DNA of 49,667 bases from Ardenticatenaceae bacterium (GTDB lineage Bacteria; Chloroflexota; Anaerolineae; Promineifilales; Promineifilaceae). The notes beneath the pieces are model-generated. The model ran no database searches and had not been told where the DNA came from. It saw only the letters and a program-made list of their open reading frames with translations. Location: contig JACKBU010000031.1 of assembly GCA_020634395.1 (NCBI GenBank), positions 1 to 49,667 on the forward strand, in the 5' to 3' direction. Made by a program: the position numbers and the translations under genes. Below are positions 7,910-15,779 of this stretch, piece by piece. The number at the start of each line of letters is the position of its first letter. Positions within the stretch are counted from its first letter, which is position 1.

Positions 7910-10900
7910 TCACATATTCCGCCTATACTGCCCGCCCACCGCATACAACGCCCCCGTAATCTGCCCCAGCGAGCAGACCTTCACCGCTTCCATGAGGGCG
8001 GCGAACATGTTTTGATTGCGCACGGCCGTTTCCTGCAACCCCTGCAACTGCGCCGCCGCCTGCTCCGGCTGCCGCGCCTGCAGCGCCTGCACCTCGGCAA
8101 TCTGCCGCTCCTTCTCCTCGGCCGTCGCCCGAATCACCTCGCGCGGCACAATCGTCGGCGACCCCTCATCCGACAGGAAGGTATTCACACCAATGATCGG
8201 CAGGTCGCCGGAATGCTTCAAGCTCTCATAGTAGAGCGATTCCTCCTGAATTTTGCCGCGCTGGTACATCGTCTCCATCGCCCCCAGCACGCCACCCCGC
8301 TCCGTGATGCGGTCAAACTCTGCCAGCACCGCCTCCTCCACCAGATCGGTCAATTCCTCGATAATGAACGCGCCCTGCAGTGGATTCTCGTTCTTCGCCA
8401 GCCCCAACTCCTTGTTGATGATCAGCTGGATGGCCATTGCCCGCCGCACCGATTCCTCCGTGGGCGTGGTGATGGCCTCGTCGTAGGCGTTGGTGTGCAG
8501 CGAATTGCAGTTGTCGTAGATGGCGTACAGCGCCTGCAAGGTGGTGCGGATGTCGTTGAAGCCAATTTCCTGGGCGTGCAAGGAACGGCCGCTCGTCTGA
8601 ATGTGGTACTTCAACTTCTGCGCCCGCTCGTCGGCCCCGTACTTGAGCTTCATCGCCTTCGCCCAGATGCGCCGCGCCACCCGGCCAATCACCGCGTATT
8701 CCGGGTCCATACCGTTGGAGAAAAAGAAGGAGAAATTATGCGCAAACGCGTTCACGTCCATGCCCCGCGCCAGGTAATACTCCACAAAAGTGAAGCCGTT
8801 CGCCAGCGTAAAAGCAAGCTGGCTGATGGGATTGGCCCCCGCTTCGGCGATGTGATAGCCGGAGATGGAGACGCTGTAAAAATTGCGCACGCGGTGGTCG
8901 ATGAAGTACTGCTGGATGTCGCCCATCAGCCGCAGGGCGAATTCGGTGGAGAAGATGCAGGTGTTTTGCGCCTGGTCTTCTTTGAGGATGTCGGCCTGGA
9001 CGGTGCCGCGCGCGGTGGACAGGGCGCGGGCCTTGATGTCGGCGTATACGTCCGGCGGCAGCACCTGGTCGCCGGTTAGACCGAGCAGCAGCAGCCCTAA
9101 GCCGTCGTTGCCTTCGGGCAGGTCGCCGTGGTAAGACGGCCGTTCCAATCCCCGCGCATCATACAATTCCCGCTTCTTCTCTTCCACCACATGCTCCAGC
9201 CCGTGTTCGCGGATGTAGAGTTCGCACTGCTGGTCAACGGCCGTATTCAAGAAAAACGCCAGCATCGTCGGCGCGGGTCCGTTAATCGTCATGCTCACCG
9301 ACGTGGCCGGGTCGCAGAGGTTGAAGCCACTGTACAGCCGCTTGGCATCATCCAGGCTGGCGATGGAGACGCCGGAGTTGCCCACCTTGCCGTAAATGTC
9401 CGGGCGGTGCGCCGGGTCTTCGCCATACAGCGTCACCGAATCGAAGGCCGTGGACAGCCGCCGGGCGGGCATGCCCAGCGAAACGTAGTGGAAGCGTTTG
9501 TTGGTGCGCTCCGGGCCGCCTTCCCCGGCGAACATGCGCGTCGGGTCTTCGGCGGTGCGCTTGAAGGGGAAGACGCCGGCCGTGTAGGGGAATTCGCCGG
9601 GCACGTTTTCTTGCAGCACCCAGCGCAAAATGTCGCCCCAGCCCTGGTAGCGCGGCAGCGTCACCTTGGGAATGAGTGTGTGCGAGAGCGATTCCGTTTT
9701 GGTCGGCACGCGCACGTCGCGGCCGCGCACGCGGTAGACATACTCGTCCCCGGCGTATTGGGCCTTTTTGTCGGCCCAGCCATCGAGAATTTGCTGGTTG
9801 TGCCGATCTAAATCGAGGCTGATTTGGGCATAGCGTTTTTCAAGTGCTTCAACCAGCTCATTTCCCTCCCCCGGCCCCTCCCGGAGGGAGGGGAGTGGGC
9901 TTCTCCCCCCATCGGGGGGAGACTGAGAGGGGGGTTCTTCCAACGCGGCAATCGCCTGCCGCATCCCGTACAACTTATCAGCAATGGCGGCCTGGGCTTC
10001 GGCCCAACGGCCGTAACCCCGAATCGTCTCGGCAATTTCGCTCAGGTAGCGCACGCGGGCCGGCGGAATGATGAACACCTTCTCCGACATTTCCTCACCC
10101 GGCTGCAAATGGGGTTCCAAATCCGCGCCGGTCTTTTGGGCGATGGCGCACATCACCGCCCGATAGAGCCGATTGGTGCCGGGGTCGTTGAATTGGCTGG
10201 CGATGGTGCCGTAGACGGGCATCTCGTCCACCGGCGTTTCCCAGCGCTGGTGATTGCGCTGGTACTGCTTTTGCACGTCGCGCAGCGCATCCTGCGCCCC
10301 GCGCTTGTCGAATTTGTTCACAGCAATCACGTCGGCGAAGTCGAGCATGTCGATTTTCTCCAGCTGCGTCGCCGCGCCGTACTCCGGCGTCATCACATAC
10401 AGGGTCGTGTCAGCAAAATCCACAATTTCCGTGTCGGATTGGCCGATGCCGGAGGTTTCCAGAATGATGAGGTCGAATTGGGCGGCCTGCAAAATCGCCA
10501 GGATCTCGCGGATGTGGCGCGAGAGGGCCAGGTTGCTCTGCCGCGTGGCGAGCGAGCGCATGTAAACGCGCTCGTTGTAGATGCTGTTCATGCGGATGCG
10601 GTCGCCGAGCAGCGCGCCGCCGGTGCGCCGCTTGGACGGGTCCACGCTGACGATGGCGATCTCTTTGTCGGCAAAATCCAGCAGGAAGCGGCGCACCAGC
10701 TCATCCACCAGCGACGATTTGCCCGCGCCGCCGGTGCCGGTGATGCCCAGAACGGGCACGGCGGGTAGTTTTTCTAGGCGCTGGTGGACTTCTGTCATAA
10801 TGGGTTCCACCAGTTCTGGTTCGTTTTCCACTGCGGAAATCAGACGGGCCAGAGCGCGGTTTGTCACCCATTGTTTGATTTGGGATTTGGGATTTGGGAT

Positions 10901-11437
10901 TTCGGAATCTCCCTTCCGCAATCCGAAATCCGAAATCCGAAATCCATCATACGCTTCGCTGATGGCGTCTTTCCATTTGTCTACGTCCAATTTGCCGGTG
11001 GGGAAATCGGCCTGTTGGAGCAGGTCGTTGATCATGCCTTGCAGGCCCATTTCACGGCCGTCGTCGGGCGAGTAGATGCGCGTGACGCCGTAGGCGTGCA
11101 GTTCGTCGGCCTCGGCGGGCAAAATGGTGCCGCCGCCGCCGCCGAAGATTTTGATGTGGCCGCAGCCCTGCTCGTGGAGCAAATCGTGCATGTATTTGAA
11201 GAATTCCAGGTGGCCGCCCTGGTAGCTGGTGATCGCTATCGCTTGCGCGTCTTCTTGCACGGCCGTGTTCACAATTTCATGCACGCTGCGGTTGTGGCCC
11301 AGGTGGATGACCTCGCCGCCGGAGCTTTGCAAAATGCGGCGCATGATGTTGATGGCCGCGTCGTGGCCGTCGAACAGGCTGCCGGCGGTGACGATGCGGA
11401 TTTTGTTGGTGGGGGAATAGGGGGGTATCGGTTGCAT
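7910..11437 (-). CDS. icmF: Fused isobutyryl-CoA mutase / G-protein chaperone (IcmF)
   Basis: A B12-dependent acyl-CoA mutase interconverting isobutyryl-CoA and n-butyryl-CoA (some family members act on related substrates), fused to its own GTPase chaperone. Order: B12-binding domain (about 12-145; SLFDGHDAA with the cobalt-ligand His25), MeaI-type G-domain (P-loop GITGTGGAGKSS at 231-242, NKFD further on), linker, then the large TIM-barrel mutase domain with MFAGEGGPERTNKRFHYVS. Length is 1175 aa, longer than usual. Two simple-repeat insertions (residues about 165-189 and 498-526) account for roughly 54 extra residues; see the repeats at 10876-10945 and 9862-9945. The start has TGAGGT upstream. 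IcmF links valine/branched-chain and butyrate metabolism and shares the AdoCbl requirement of NrdJ. Confidence 0.93.
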   Translation of the reverse strand: MQPIPPYSPTNKIRIVTAGSLFDGHDAAINIMRRILQSSGGEVIHLGHNRSVHEIVNTAVQEDAQAIAITSYQGGHLEFFKYMHDLLHEQGCGHIKIFGGGGGTILPAEADELHAYGVTRIYSPDDGREMGLQGMINDLLQQADFPTGKLDVDKWKDAISEAYDGFRISDFGLRKGDSEIPNPKSQIKQWVTNRALARLISAVENEPELVEPIMTEVHQRLEKLPAVPVLGITGTGGAGKSSLVDELVRRFLLDFADKEIAIVSVDPSKRRTGGALLGDRIRMNSIYNERVYMRSLATRQSNLALSRHIREILAILQAAQFDLIILETSGIGQSDTEIVDFADTTLYVMTPEYGAATQLEKIDMLDFADVIAVNKFDKRGAQDALRDVQKQYQRNHQRWETPVDEMPVYGTIASQFNDPGTNRLYRAVMCAIAQKTGADLEPHLQPGEEMSEKVFIIPPARVRYLSEIAETIRGYGRWAEAQAAIADKLYGMRQAIAALEEPPSQSPPDGGRSPLPSLREGPGEGNELVEALEKRYAQISLDLDRHNQQILDGWADKKAQYAGDEYVYRVRGRDVRVPTKTESLSHTLIPKVTLPRYQGWGDILRWVLQENVPGEFPYTAGVFPFKRTAEDPTRMFAGEGGPERTNKRFHYVSLGMPARRLSTAFDSVTLYGEDPAHRPDIYGKVGNSGVSIASLDDAKRLYSGFNLCDPATSVSMTINGPAPTMLAFFLNTAVDQQCELYIREHGLEHVVEEKKRELYDARGLERPSYHGDLPEGNDGLGLLLLGLTGDQVLPPDVYADIKARALSTARGTVQADILKEDQAQNTCIFSTEFALRLMGDIQQYFIDHRVRNFYSVSISGYHIAEAGANPISQLAFTLANGFTFVEYYLARGMDVNAFAHNFSFFFSNGMDPEYAVIGRVARRIWAKAMKLKYGADERAQKLKYHIQTSGRSLHAQEIGFNDIRTTLQALYAIYDNCNSLHTNAYDEAITTPTEESVRRAMAIQLIINKELGLAKNENPLQGAFIIEELTDLVEEAVLAEFDRITERGGVLGAMETMYQRGKIQEESLYYESLKHSGDLPIIGVNTFLSDEGSPTIVPREVIRATAEEKERQIAEVQALQARQPEQAAAQLQGLQETAVRNQNMFAALMEAVKVCSLGQITGALYAVGGQYRRNM
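9862..9945. repeat. C/G-rich hairpin repeat inserted in frame in icmF
   Basis: A run of CCCTCCCC/GGGGAGG-type inverted units, including the perfect 9-bp stem TCTCCCCCC (9902-9910)/GGGGGGAGA (9914-9922) with a 3-nt loop. It is translated on the minus strand as a Pro/Gly/Ser/Arg-rich loop (SPLPSLREGPGEG) between the G-domain and mutase domain of IcmF, about residues 498-526. Its length keeps the frame. Inter-domain placement explains why it may be tolerated. Confidence 0.8.
10876..10945. repeat. GGGATTT/AAATCC hairpin repeat inserted in frame in icmF
   Basis: Four GGGATTT-type heptamers are followed after a short loop by CCGAAATCC units, making an imperfect inverted repeat of about 70 bp. On the minus strand it is translated as about 25 residues containing FRISDFGLRKGDSEIPNPKS, between the B12-binding domain and the G-domain (residues about 165-189), with the frame kept. 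The composition and low-complexity peptide are unlike the flanking conserved IcmF sequence. Confidence 0.8.
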
Positions 11438-11461
11438 AATTTACCTCAGGACAAGAATTTA

Positions 11462-11493
11462 ACGCAGAGACGCAGAGACGCAGAGACGCGGAG
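11462..11493. repeat. Tandem 8-bp repeat (ACGCAGAG x4)
   Basis: Three exact ACGCAGAG units and a fourth ACGCGGAG lie head to tail, 25 bp upstream of the icmF start codon, in the leader or promoter region of that minus-strand gene. It could be a slippage-prone repeat affecting icmF expression. No promoter was confidently identified in the 225 bp between icmF and the next gene. Confidence 0.8.
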
Positions 11494-11662
11494 ATGAGGG
11501 ATGCGTCCAGATATACAGTTTTTGGCTGGCGTTAGTATAGCACAAGGGGGGAGAGGAGAAGGAAGGGTGTTGCAGTCCCCAACAATGACCTTTCCACCGC
11601 GCGAAAGGGTATTGCGGTTATATACAATGGCTTTTCGAAGGAGTGGGGCGAAAAGATAGAAC

Positions 11663-12031
11663 CTACTCCTCTTCCCGCAGCGTCTCCCGAATACGTCGCT
11701 CCAGTCGGTTCAGATCCCATTTGCCCTGCTCGCGGATGATGGTACGCAGCATGGGATTGATCTCTTGCACGGTCTCTAAAATGTCGGTCAGCAGGTCGTG
11801 CTGCTCCTGGGCGCGGGTGATTTCGCCGGGCAGTTCGAGCATATCGCGCAAAATAGTGCCTTCCGTGCGCGAGGCCGTCACCGGGTCGGCCAGGCCTTCG
11901 ACATAGACGCGCGTCCGCCGGCCGGGACCGCGCCCATCCTCTTCCTCGATCGGTTCAATGCCGACGATGTTATCCGAACGAAAGTATTTGCCGTATCCCA
12001 ACGCGACCATCATCCCTTTTTCAATGCGCAT
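11663..12031 (-). CDS. RemA/DUF370-like small protein with helical C-terminal extension
   Basis: A 122-aa cytoplasmic protein. Its N-terminal 70 residues follow the DUF370/RemA pattern: a start like ALGYGKYFRSDNIVGIEP (compare G-F-G-N-x-V-x-x-x-R-I-I-A-I in RemA), a GRRTRVYVEG strand and a TASRTEGTILRDM helix. RemA proteins are small DNA-binding regulators, of matrix genes in Bacillus. The remaining 50 residues are a charged amphipathic helix (ITRAQEQHDLLTDIL to the end) not present in RemA, suggesting oligomerisation. The start is supported by AGGTGAGGAG upstream. The assignment rests on motif pattern only. Confidence 0.6.
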   Translation of the reverse strand: MRIEKGMMVALGYGKYFRSDNIVGIEPIEEEDGRGPGRRTRVYVEGLADPVTASRTEGTILRDMLELPGEITRAQEQHDLLTDILETVQEINPMLRTIIREQGKWDLNRLERRIRETLREEE

Positions 12032-12221
12032 GGCTGATTCTCCTCACCTGATAAATGCCTTACGGCCGTATGAAAACACTCCTCGACATTGTAACACAAA
12101 CGGCCGTGCCGCCTCTTCCCATCTTCCGCCCGGCCGCGCTGTAATCTCTGCGTAAGCACTCTGATCTACAATAGGACAGACAAGTTTTTCCACCTGACCG
12201 ACCCATAATGGAGGCAACTCT

Positions 12222-13835
12222 ATGAAAATTCGTTTGCTTGCTTTAGGCGCATTGGTGGGCGGCCTGCTGACAGCTGCCCTGAGCGCCATCTTTTACCTGG
12301 CCGACCAACTGCTTGGTTTGCCCTTTGTGCCTTACGATTTGTTCGACTGGGTGACGCGGCTTCTGCCGGGCAGCCTGGTCACGTTCGGCATCGATACGAT
12401 GATCAACACCCTGCTTTTTCTCGGCGTCAACGTGGCGAACTCCGCTAAAACGGCCGAACGCGCTTCGGCCATCGTGCAGTTTCTGGTCATCGGCGCGGTT
12501 GTCGGCGCGCTGTACTTTGGGATTATGCACGCCCGCCGCTCCCACGGCGACCGCACCGCCGGGCTTATCGTCGGCGCCCTGGTCGGTTTGCCGCTCATGG
12601 GCATCACCCTGGCCGTTACCCAATCAACCATGCTGCCCCTGCTGAGTATGGCCTGGATTTTGCTGGCCTTTTTGGGCTGGGGCTGGGCGCTGAACTGGGC
12701 TTACGGCCGTCTCGTTTCCCCCGCCGCTGCCAGCCCCGACCTCGTGCGGCAGGACAGGCGGCAGTTTCTCATCAAATTGGGGGCCGGCACGGCCGTTATC
12801 ACCGTCGTCGGGGCCGGCCTGGGGGCTTATCTGGCCCGGTCGGAACAAGAGCGGCAGAACGCTGCCCTCGCCGACGCCATGACCCACAACGCCGAACCCG
12901 GCAGTCCGCGCCCCTTCCCTAACGCCGACGATCCAGTCGTGCCGGTTCCTGGCACGCGCCCGGAGTACACGCCGGTCAAAGACCATTACAAAGTATTTAT
13001 CCAGACGGAGCCTTCCCTCATCGACGGCTCAAACTGGATTCTGCCTGTTACCGGCCTGGTCGACAATCCGATGATGCTGACCCTTGAGGACTTTGAAACA
13101 CGCTGGGACTCTTTTGATCAATACGTCACGCTGCGCTGCATCTCTGGGCGGCTGGGCACAAGCCTGATCAGCACCACGCAGTGGACCGGCGTCAGCGTGC
13201 AGGACGTCTTGGCCGACCTGGGCTTGCAAGAAGGCGCCCGCTATCTTTTCATCAGCAGCGCCGATGGCTTTTATGAAACCGTAGATATTGATTTGATCAT
13301 GTCCGACCGGCGCATCATGTTTTGTTATGGCTGGGATGGCAACGCCCTGCCCAAAGACCACGGCTACCCGCTGCGTATCTGGATTCCCGACCTGTATGGC
13401 ATGAAACAGCCCAAGTGGATCACCGAAATTGAAGTGACCGATGAGTACCGTGACGGTTACTGGGTGGAACGCAACTGGGACAAAGTGGCGCGTGTTAAGG
13501 CCGTTTCGGTGATCGACACCGTGGCGGTGGACCATATTGTCGAGGATGGCGACGAACGGCGCGTGCCAATTGGCGGCATAGCTTACTCTGGCGCGCGCGG
13601 TATTTCTAAGGTTCAGGTGCGCGTGGATGGCGGGGATTGGCAAGACGCCCAACTGCGCGCGCCGCTCTCGGAGACAACCTGGGTGATCTGGCGTTATGAA
13701 TGGCCGTTTACCGCCGGGGAACACTTGTTTGAAGTGCGCTGCTTTGAAGGCGACGGCACGCCGCAAATTGAAGAAACGACTGACGTACGGCCGTCTGGGG
13801 CCACCGGCATTTACAGCAAGCAGGCCACGTTATAA
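12222..13835 (+). CDS. Membrane-anchored sulfite oxidase-family molybdopterin enzyme
   Basis: A 537-aa protein with two parts. Residues 1-165 form about five membrane segments. A twin-arginine-like element (DRRQFLIKLGAGTAVI, Arg-Arg at 179-180) with a hydrophobic stretch then leads into a soluble oxidoreductase domain from about residue 245. Cys306 in VTLRCISGRLG sits where the molybdenum-ligating Cys of the sulfite oxidase fold lies. WTGVSVQDVL, GYPLRIWIPDLYG and a C-terminal Ig-like dimerisation region (about 415-537) complete the fold. The catalytic domain is presumably outside the membrane. The substrate is unknown: sulfite, or oxidised residues as for MsrP. RBS GGAGG precedes the ATG. 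No haem or partner subunit is adjacent. Confidence 0.82.
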   Translation: MKIRLLALGALVGGLLTAALSAIFYLADQLLGLPFVPYDLFDWVTRLLPGSLVTFGIDTMINTLLFLGVNVANSAKTAERASAIVQFLVIGAVVGALYFGIMHARRSHGDRTAGLIVGALVGLPLMGITLAVTQSTMLPLLSMAWILLAFLGWGWALNWAYGRLVSPAAASPDLVRQDRRQFLIKLGAGTAVITVVGAGLGAYLARSEQERQNAALADAMTHNAEPGSPRPFPNADDPVVPVPGTRPEYTPVKDHYKVFIQTEPSLIDGSNWILPVTGLVDNPMMLTLEDFETRWDSFDQYVTLRCISGRLGTSLISTTQWTGVSVQDVLADLGLQEGARYLFISSADGFYETVDIDLIMSDRRIMFCYGWDGNALPKDHGYPLRIWIPDLYGMKQPKWITEIEVTDEYRDGYWVERNWDKVARVKAVSVIDTVAVDHIVEDGDERRVPIGGIAYSGARGISKVQVRVDGGDWQDAQLRAPLSETTWVIWRYEWPFTAGEHLFEVRCFEGDGTPQIEETTDVRPSGATGIYSKQATL

Positions 13836-13837
13836 CT

Positions 13838-14971
13838 TCAGGCCGTTTTCACCGCGTCGTACTGGTAATAGTTGACACGAATACGGCCGTTAAAAAACTT
13901 GCGCACGCGATCCGGCCGGGCCCGCTTGAAATAGTCGGGAAACTTCGGGTCGGCGGTGAGGATGCACACGGCCCAGCCCGTCTTCTTGCGCAGCATCTTG
14001 TTCAGCGCAATGTAGATCTGGTTCATCTCCTGGAAGTCCGACAGGCGACGGCCGTACGGCGGATTGGAAATCAGCGTACCAAACTGCCGGTCTATCCACA
14101 GGTCGCGCACATCCTGCCGGGCAAAGGTGATGTCCTCGGCGACCCCGGCGTTGGCGGCGTTGAGGCGGGCGGCGGCTACGGCCGTTTCCTCCACGTCATA
14201 ACCAAACAATTCCAACGGCGGACCGGTCCGTCGGGCAGCCCGCGCTGCTGCGCGCGCATCTTGCCAGTGGGCGGCCGGCAAAATCGGCCAGCCTTCGGCG
14301 GCAAAATCCCGCTGCAAACCGGGCGCTATCTGGCGCGCTTGCAGCGCCGCCTCAATCAAAACCGTGCCGGAGCCGCACATCGGATCAATCAACAGCCCAT
14401 CCGGCCGCCACGGGCTGAGCCAGACTAGCCCGGCGGCGAAAGTTTCCTTTAAAGGCGCGGCGACGTTTTCTGTGCGGTAGCCGCGTTTGTGCAAACCCGC
14501 CCCGGAGGTATCCAGCGTTAAAGTCGCCACATCGTTGAGCAGCGCTGCCTGGATGGCGTATTCCGGCCCGCTTTCCGGCAGGCTGGCGGTGCGGAACTTT
14601 TCTTGCAGCCGGTCGACCACCGCTTTCTTGACGATGGACTGGCAGGAACGCACGCTTTGCAGCGCGGATTTCACCGACTTGGCATCGACGGGCAAACGGC
14701 CGTCGGGCGTTATCCATGTCTCCCAGGGCAAAGCCCGCGTCTGCTCGTACAAATCATCAAAGGTCAGCGCCTTAAATTCGCCCACCTTTAGCAGCAGGCG
14801 GTCGGCGTAGCGCAGCCACAGGTTCAGGCGGGGAATGTCTTCCAGGGCGGCGTTAAATTCGATACGGCCGTCTGACACCACAGGTTCCGGGAAGCCCAGG
14901 CGAATCACTTCCAGCTTCACCAGCTTTTCCAGGCCAAATTTGCAAATGGCGATGAGGGATATATTTTCCAT
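13838..14971 (-). CDS. THUMP-domain 23S rRNA guanine-N2-methyltransferase (RlmL/YpsC-like)
   Basis: Methylates a guanine N2 in 23S rRNA in characterised relatives. A ferredoxin-like/THUMP N-terminal half (1-160) is followed by a Rossmann methyltransferase. SAM motif I is DPMCGSGTVLIEAA and the catalytic motif IV is NPPYGRR. At 377 aa it matches the single-domain YpsC type rather than the long bifunctional E. coli RlmL. It converges on the upstream molybdoenzyme gene, with only 2 bp between the two stops and no terminator visible there. Confidence 0.88.
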   Translation of the reverse strand: MENISLIAICKFGLEKLVKLEVIRLGFPEPVVSDGRIEFNAALEDIPRLNLWLRYADRLLLKVGEFKALTFDDLYEQTRALPWETWITPDGRLPVDAKSVKSALQSVRSCQSIVKKAVVDRLQEKFRTASLPESGPEYAIQAALLNDVATLTLDTSGAGLHKRGYRTENVAAPLKETFAAGLVWLSPWRPDGLLIDPMCGSGTVLIEAALQARQIAPGLQRDFAAEGWPILPAAHWQDARAAARAARRTGPPLELFGYDVEETAVAAARLNAANAGVAEDITFARQDVRDLWIDRQFGTLISNPPYGRRLSDFQEMNQIYIALNKMLRKKTGWAVCILTADPKFPDYFKRARPDRVRKFFNGRIRVNYYQYDAVKTA

Positions 14972-15019
14972 GATGGCGGGAGTATAACAGATTGGGGGGG
15001 AATTCAGGAGATTGGCGGC

Positions 15020-15084
15020 ACGTGCTGCGTGAAGCGTGCTGCGTGATGCGTGAAATCGCGCTGTTCATGCAGCACGCAGCATCT
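15020..15084. repeat. GCGTGCTGCGTGATGCGTGA-type hairpin
   Basis: Tandem GCGTG(C/A)TGCGTGA units followed by their inverse GCAGCACGCAGC, in the divergent spacer between the rRNA methylase and the GNAT gene. Same family as 18285-18329 and 46821-46858. Confidence 0.75.
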
Positions 15085-15141
15085 CTTGCGGTAAAGCGCA
15101 CAAAATCTGAAACGCCGAAAAAGTAGGGTAGCATAGGCGGC

Positions 15142-15606
15142 ATGGCAGATTATCATTTGCAGGCGGCCACGGCCGAGCAGGAAACGGCCGTTAAAAGCCT
15201 GATTCGCGCTGTGCACATCAACCCACTGGGGGTGGATTGGCGGCGCTTTGTGGTGGCCGTGGATGCCCACGGCGCGGTGATCGGCTGCGGGCAGGTGAAA
15301 CCCCACGGCGATGGTTCGCGTGAGCTGGCTTCAATTGCCGTTGTGCCAGAATGGCGACGGCAGGGCGTGGCCCGGGCCATTATTCAGCGCCTGCAAAGCG
15401 AGCATGCACCCCCGCTCTGGCTGACGTGCGTCTCGACGTTAACGCCGTTTTACGCGCCCTTTGGCTTTGTGGAAGTGCGGGAAACGGCCGTGATGCCCCC
15501 ATACTTTCGCCGCGTCCACCGCCTGTTTGGCCTGTTTGCCCGCTTCTCCTCCCAAACCGGCACGCTGGCCGTCATGGTTTGGCCGGGCGATACGAAAAAC
15601 TGCTAA
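15142..15606 (+). CDS. GNAT-family N-acetyltransferase
   Basis: A 154-aa acetyl-CoA-dependent acyltransferase of unknown substrate. The core motif VVPEWRRQGVARAII (R/Q-x-x-G-x-A, pyrophosphate binding) lies near residues 69-83. FYAPFGFVEV near residue 109 is the usual C-terminal strand/helix. The start ATG is the only good one in frame; a weak AGGCGG lies upstream. Its last 33 bp, with the following 22 bp, are duplicated at 17447-17501 on the far side of the AT-rich island, so the 3' end of this gene looks like an insertion or recombination site. Confidence 0.85.
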   Translation: MADYHLQAATAEQETAVKSLIRAVHINPLGVDWRRFVVAVDAHGAVIGCGQVKPHGDGSRELASIAVVPEWRRQGVARAIIQRLQSEHAPPLWLTCVSTLTPFYAPFGFVEVRETAVMPPYFRRVHRLFGLFARFSSQTGTLAVMVWPGDTKNC

Positions 15607-15628
15607 ACAGCGCGTTGAAGAAACGATT
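15574..15628 (+). repeat. 55-bp direct repeat, copy 1 (GNAT 3' end)
   Basis: Spans the last codons of the GNAT gene and 22 bp beyond. It matches 17447-17501 at 54 of 55 positions, in direct orientation. With copy 2 it brackets about 1.8 kb of AT-rich DNA, like attachment sites or a recombination duplication. Confidence 0.9.
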
Positions 15629-15670
15629 GTAGACGAAGCAAGTATCCCCGCTGCGGTACGGTCTTCTGCC

Positions 15671-15702
15671 CGCTGCGGCTAACGCCAGAAAGCATCAACA
15701 AG
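15671..15702 (+). repeat. 32-bp direct repeat, copy 1
   Basis: CGCTGCGGCTAACGCCAGAA and the next 12 bp are identical to 17411-17442. Here it lies 42 bp after the 55-bp repeat. In the second location it lies 4 bp before that repeat, so the order of the two repeats is swapped between the flanks. Confidence 0.9.
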
Positions 15703-15779
15703 GGCTGGAGAATGGCCAGCGGGGCGTGGCTAGGTCTGGAGACCTGCCACAGCAGCCGAAGACCTCGCCCCATCAGGGG

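Noticed and set aside
7709..11497. Series of long plus-strand open frames opposite icmF
   Set aside because: They are antisense to a gene with unmistakable IcmF motifs, have no RBS or family motif, and arise from GC-rich codon bias.
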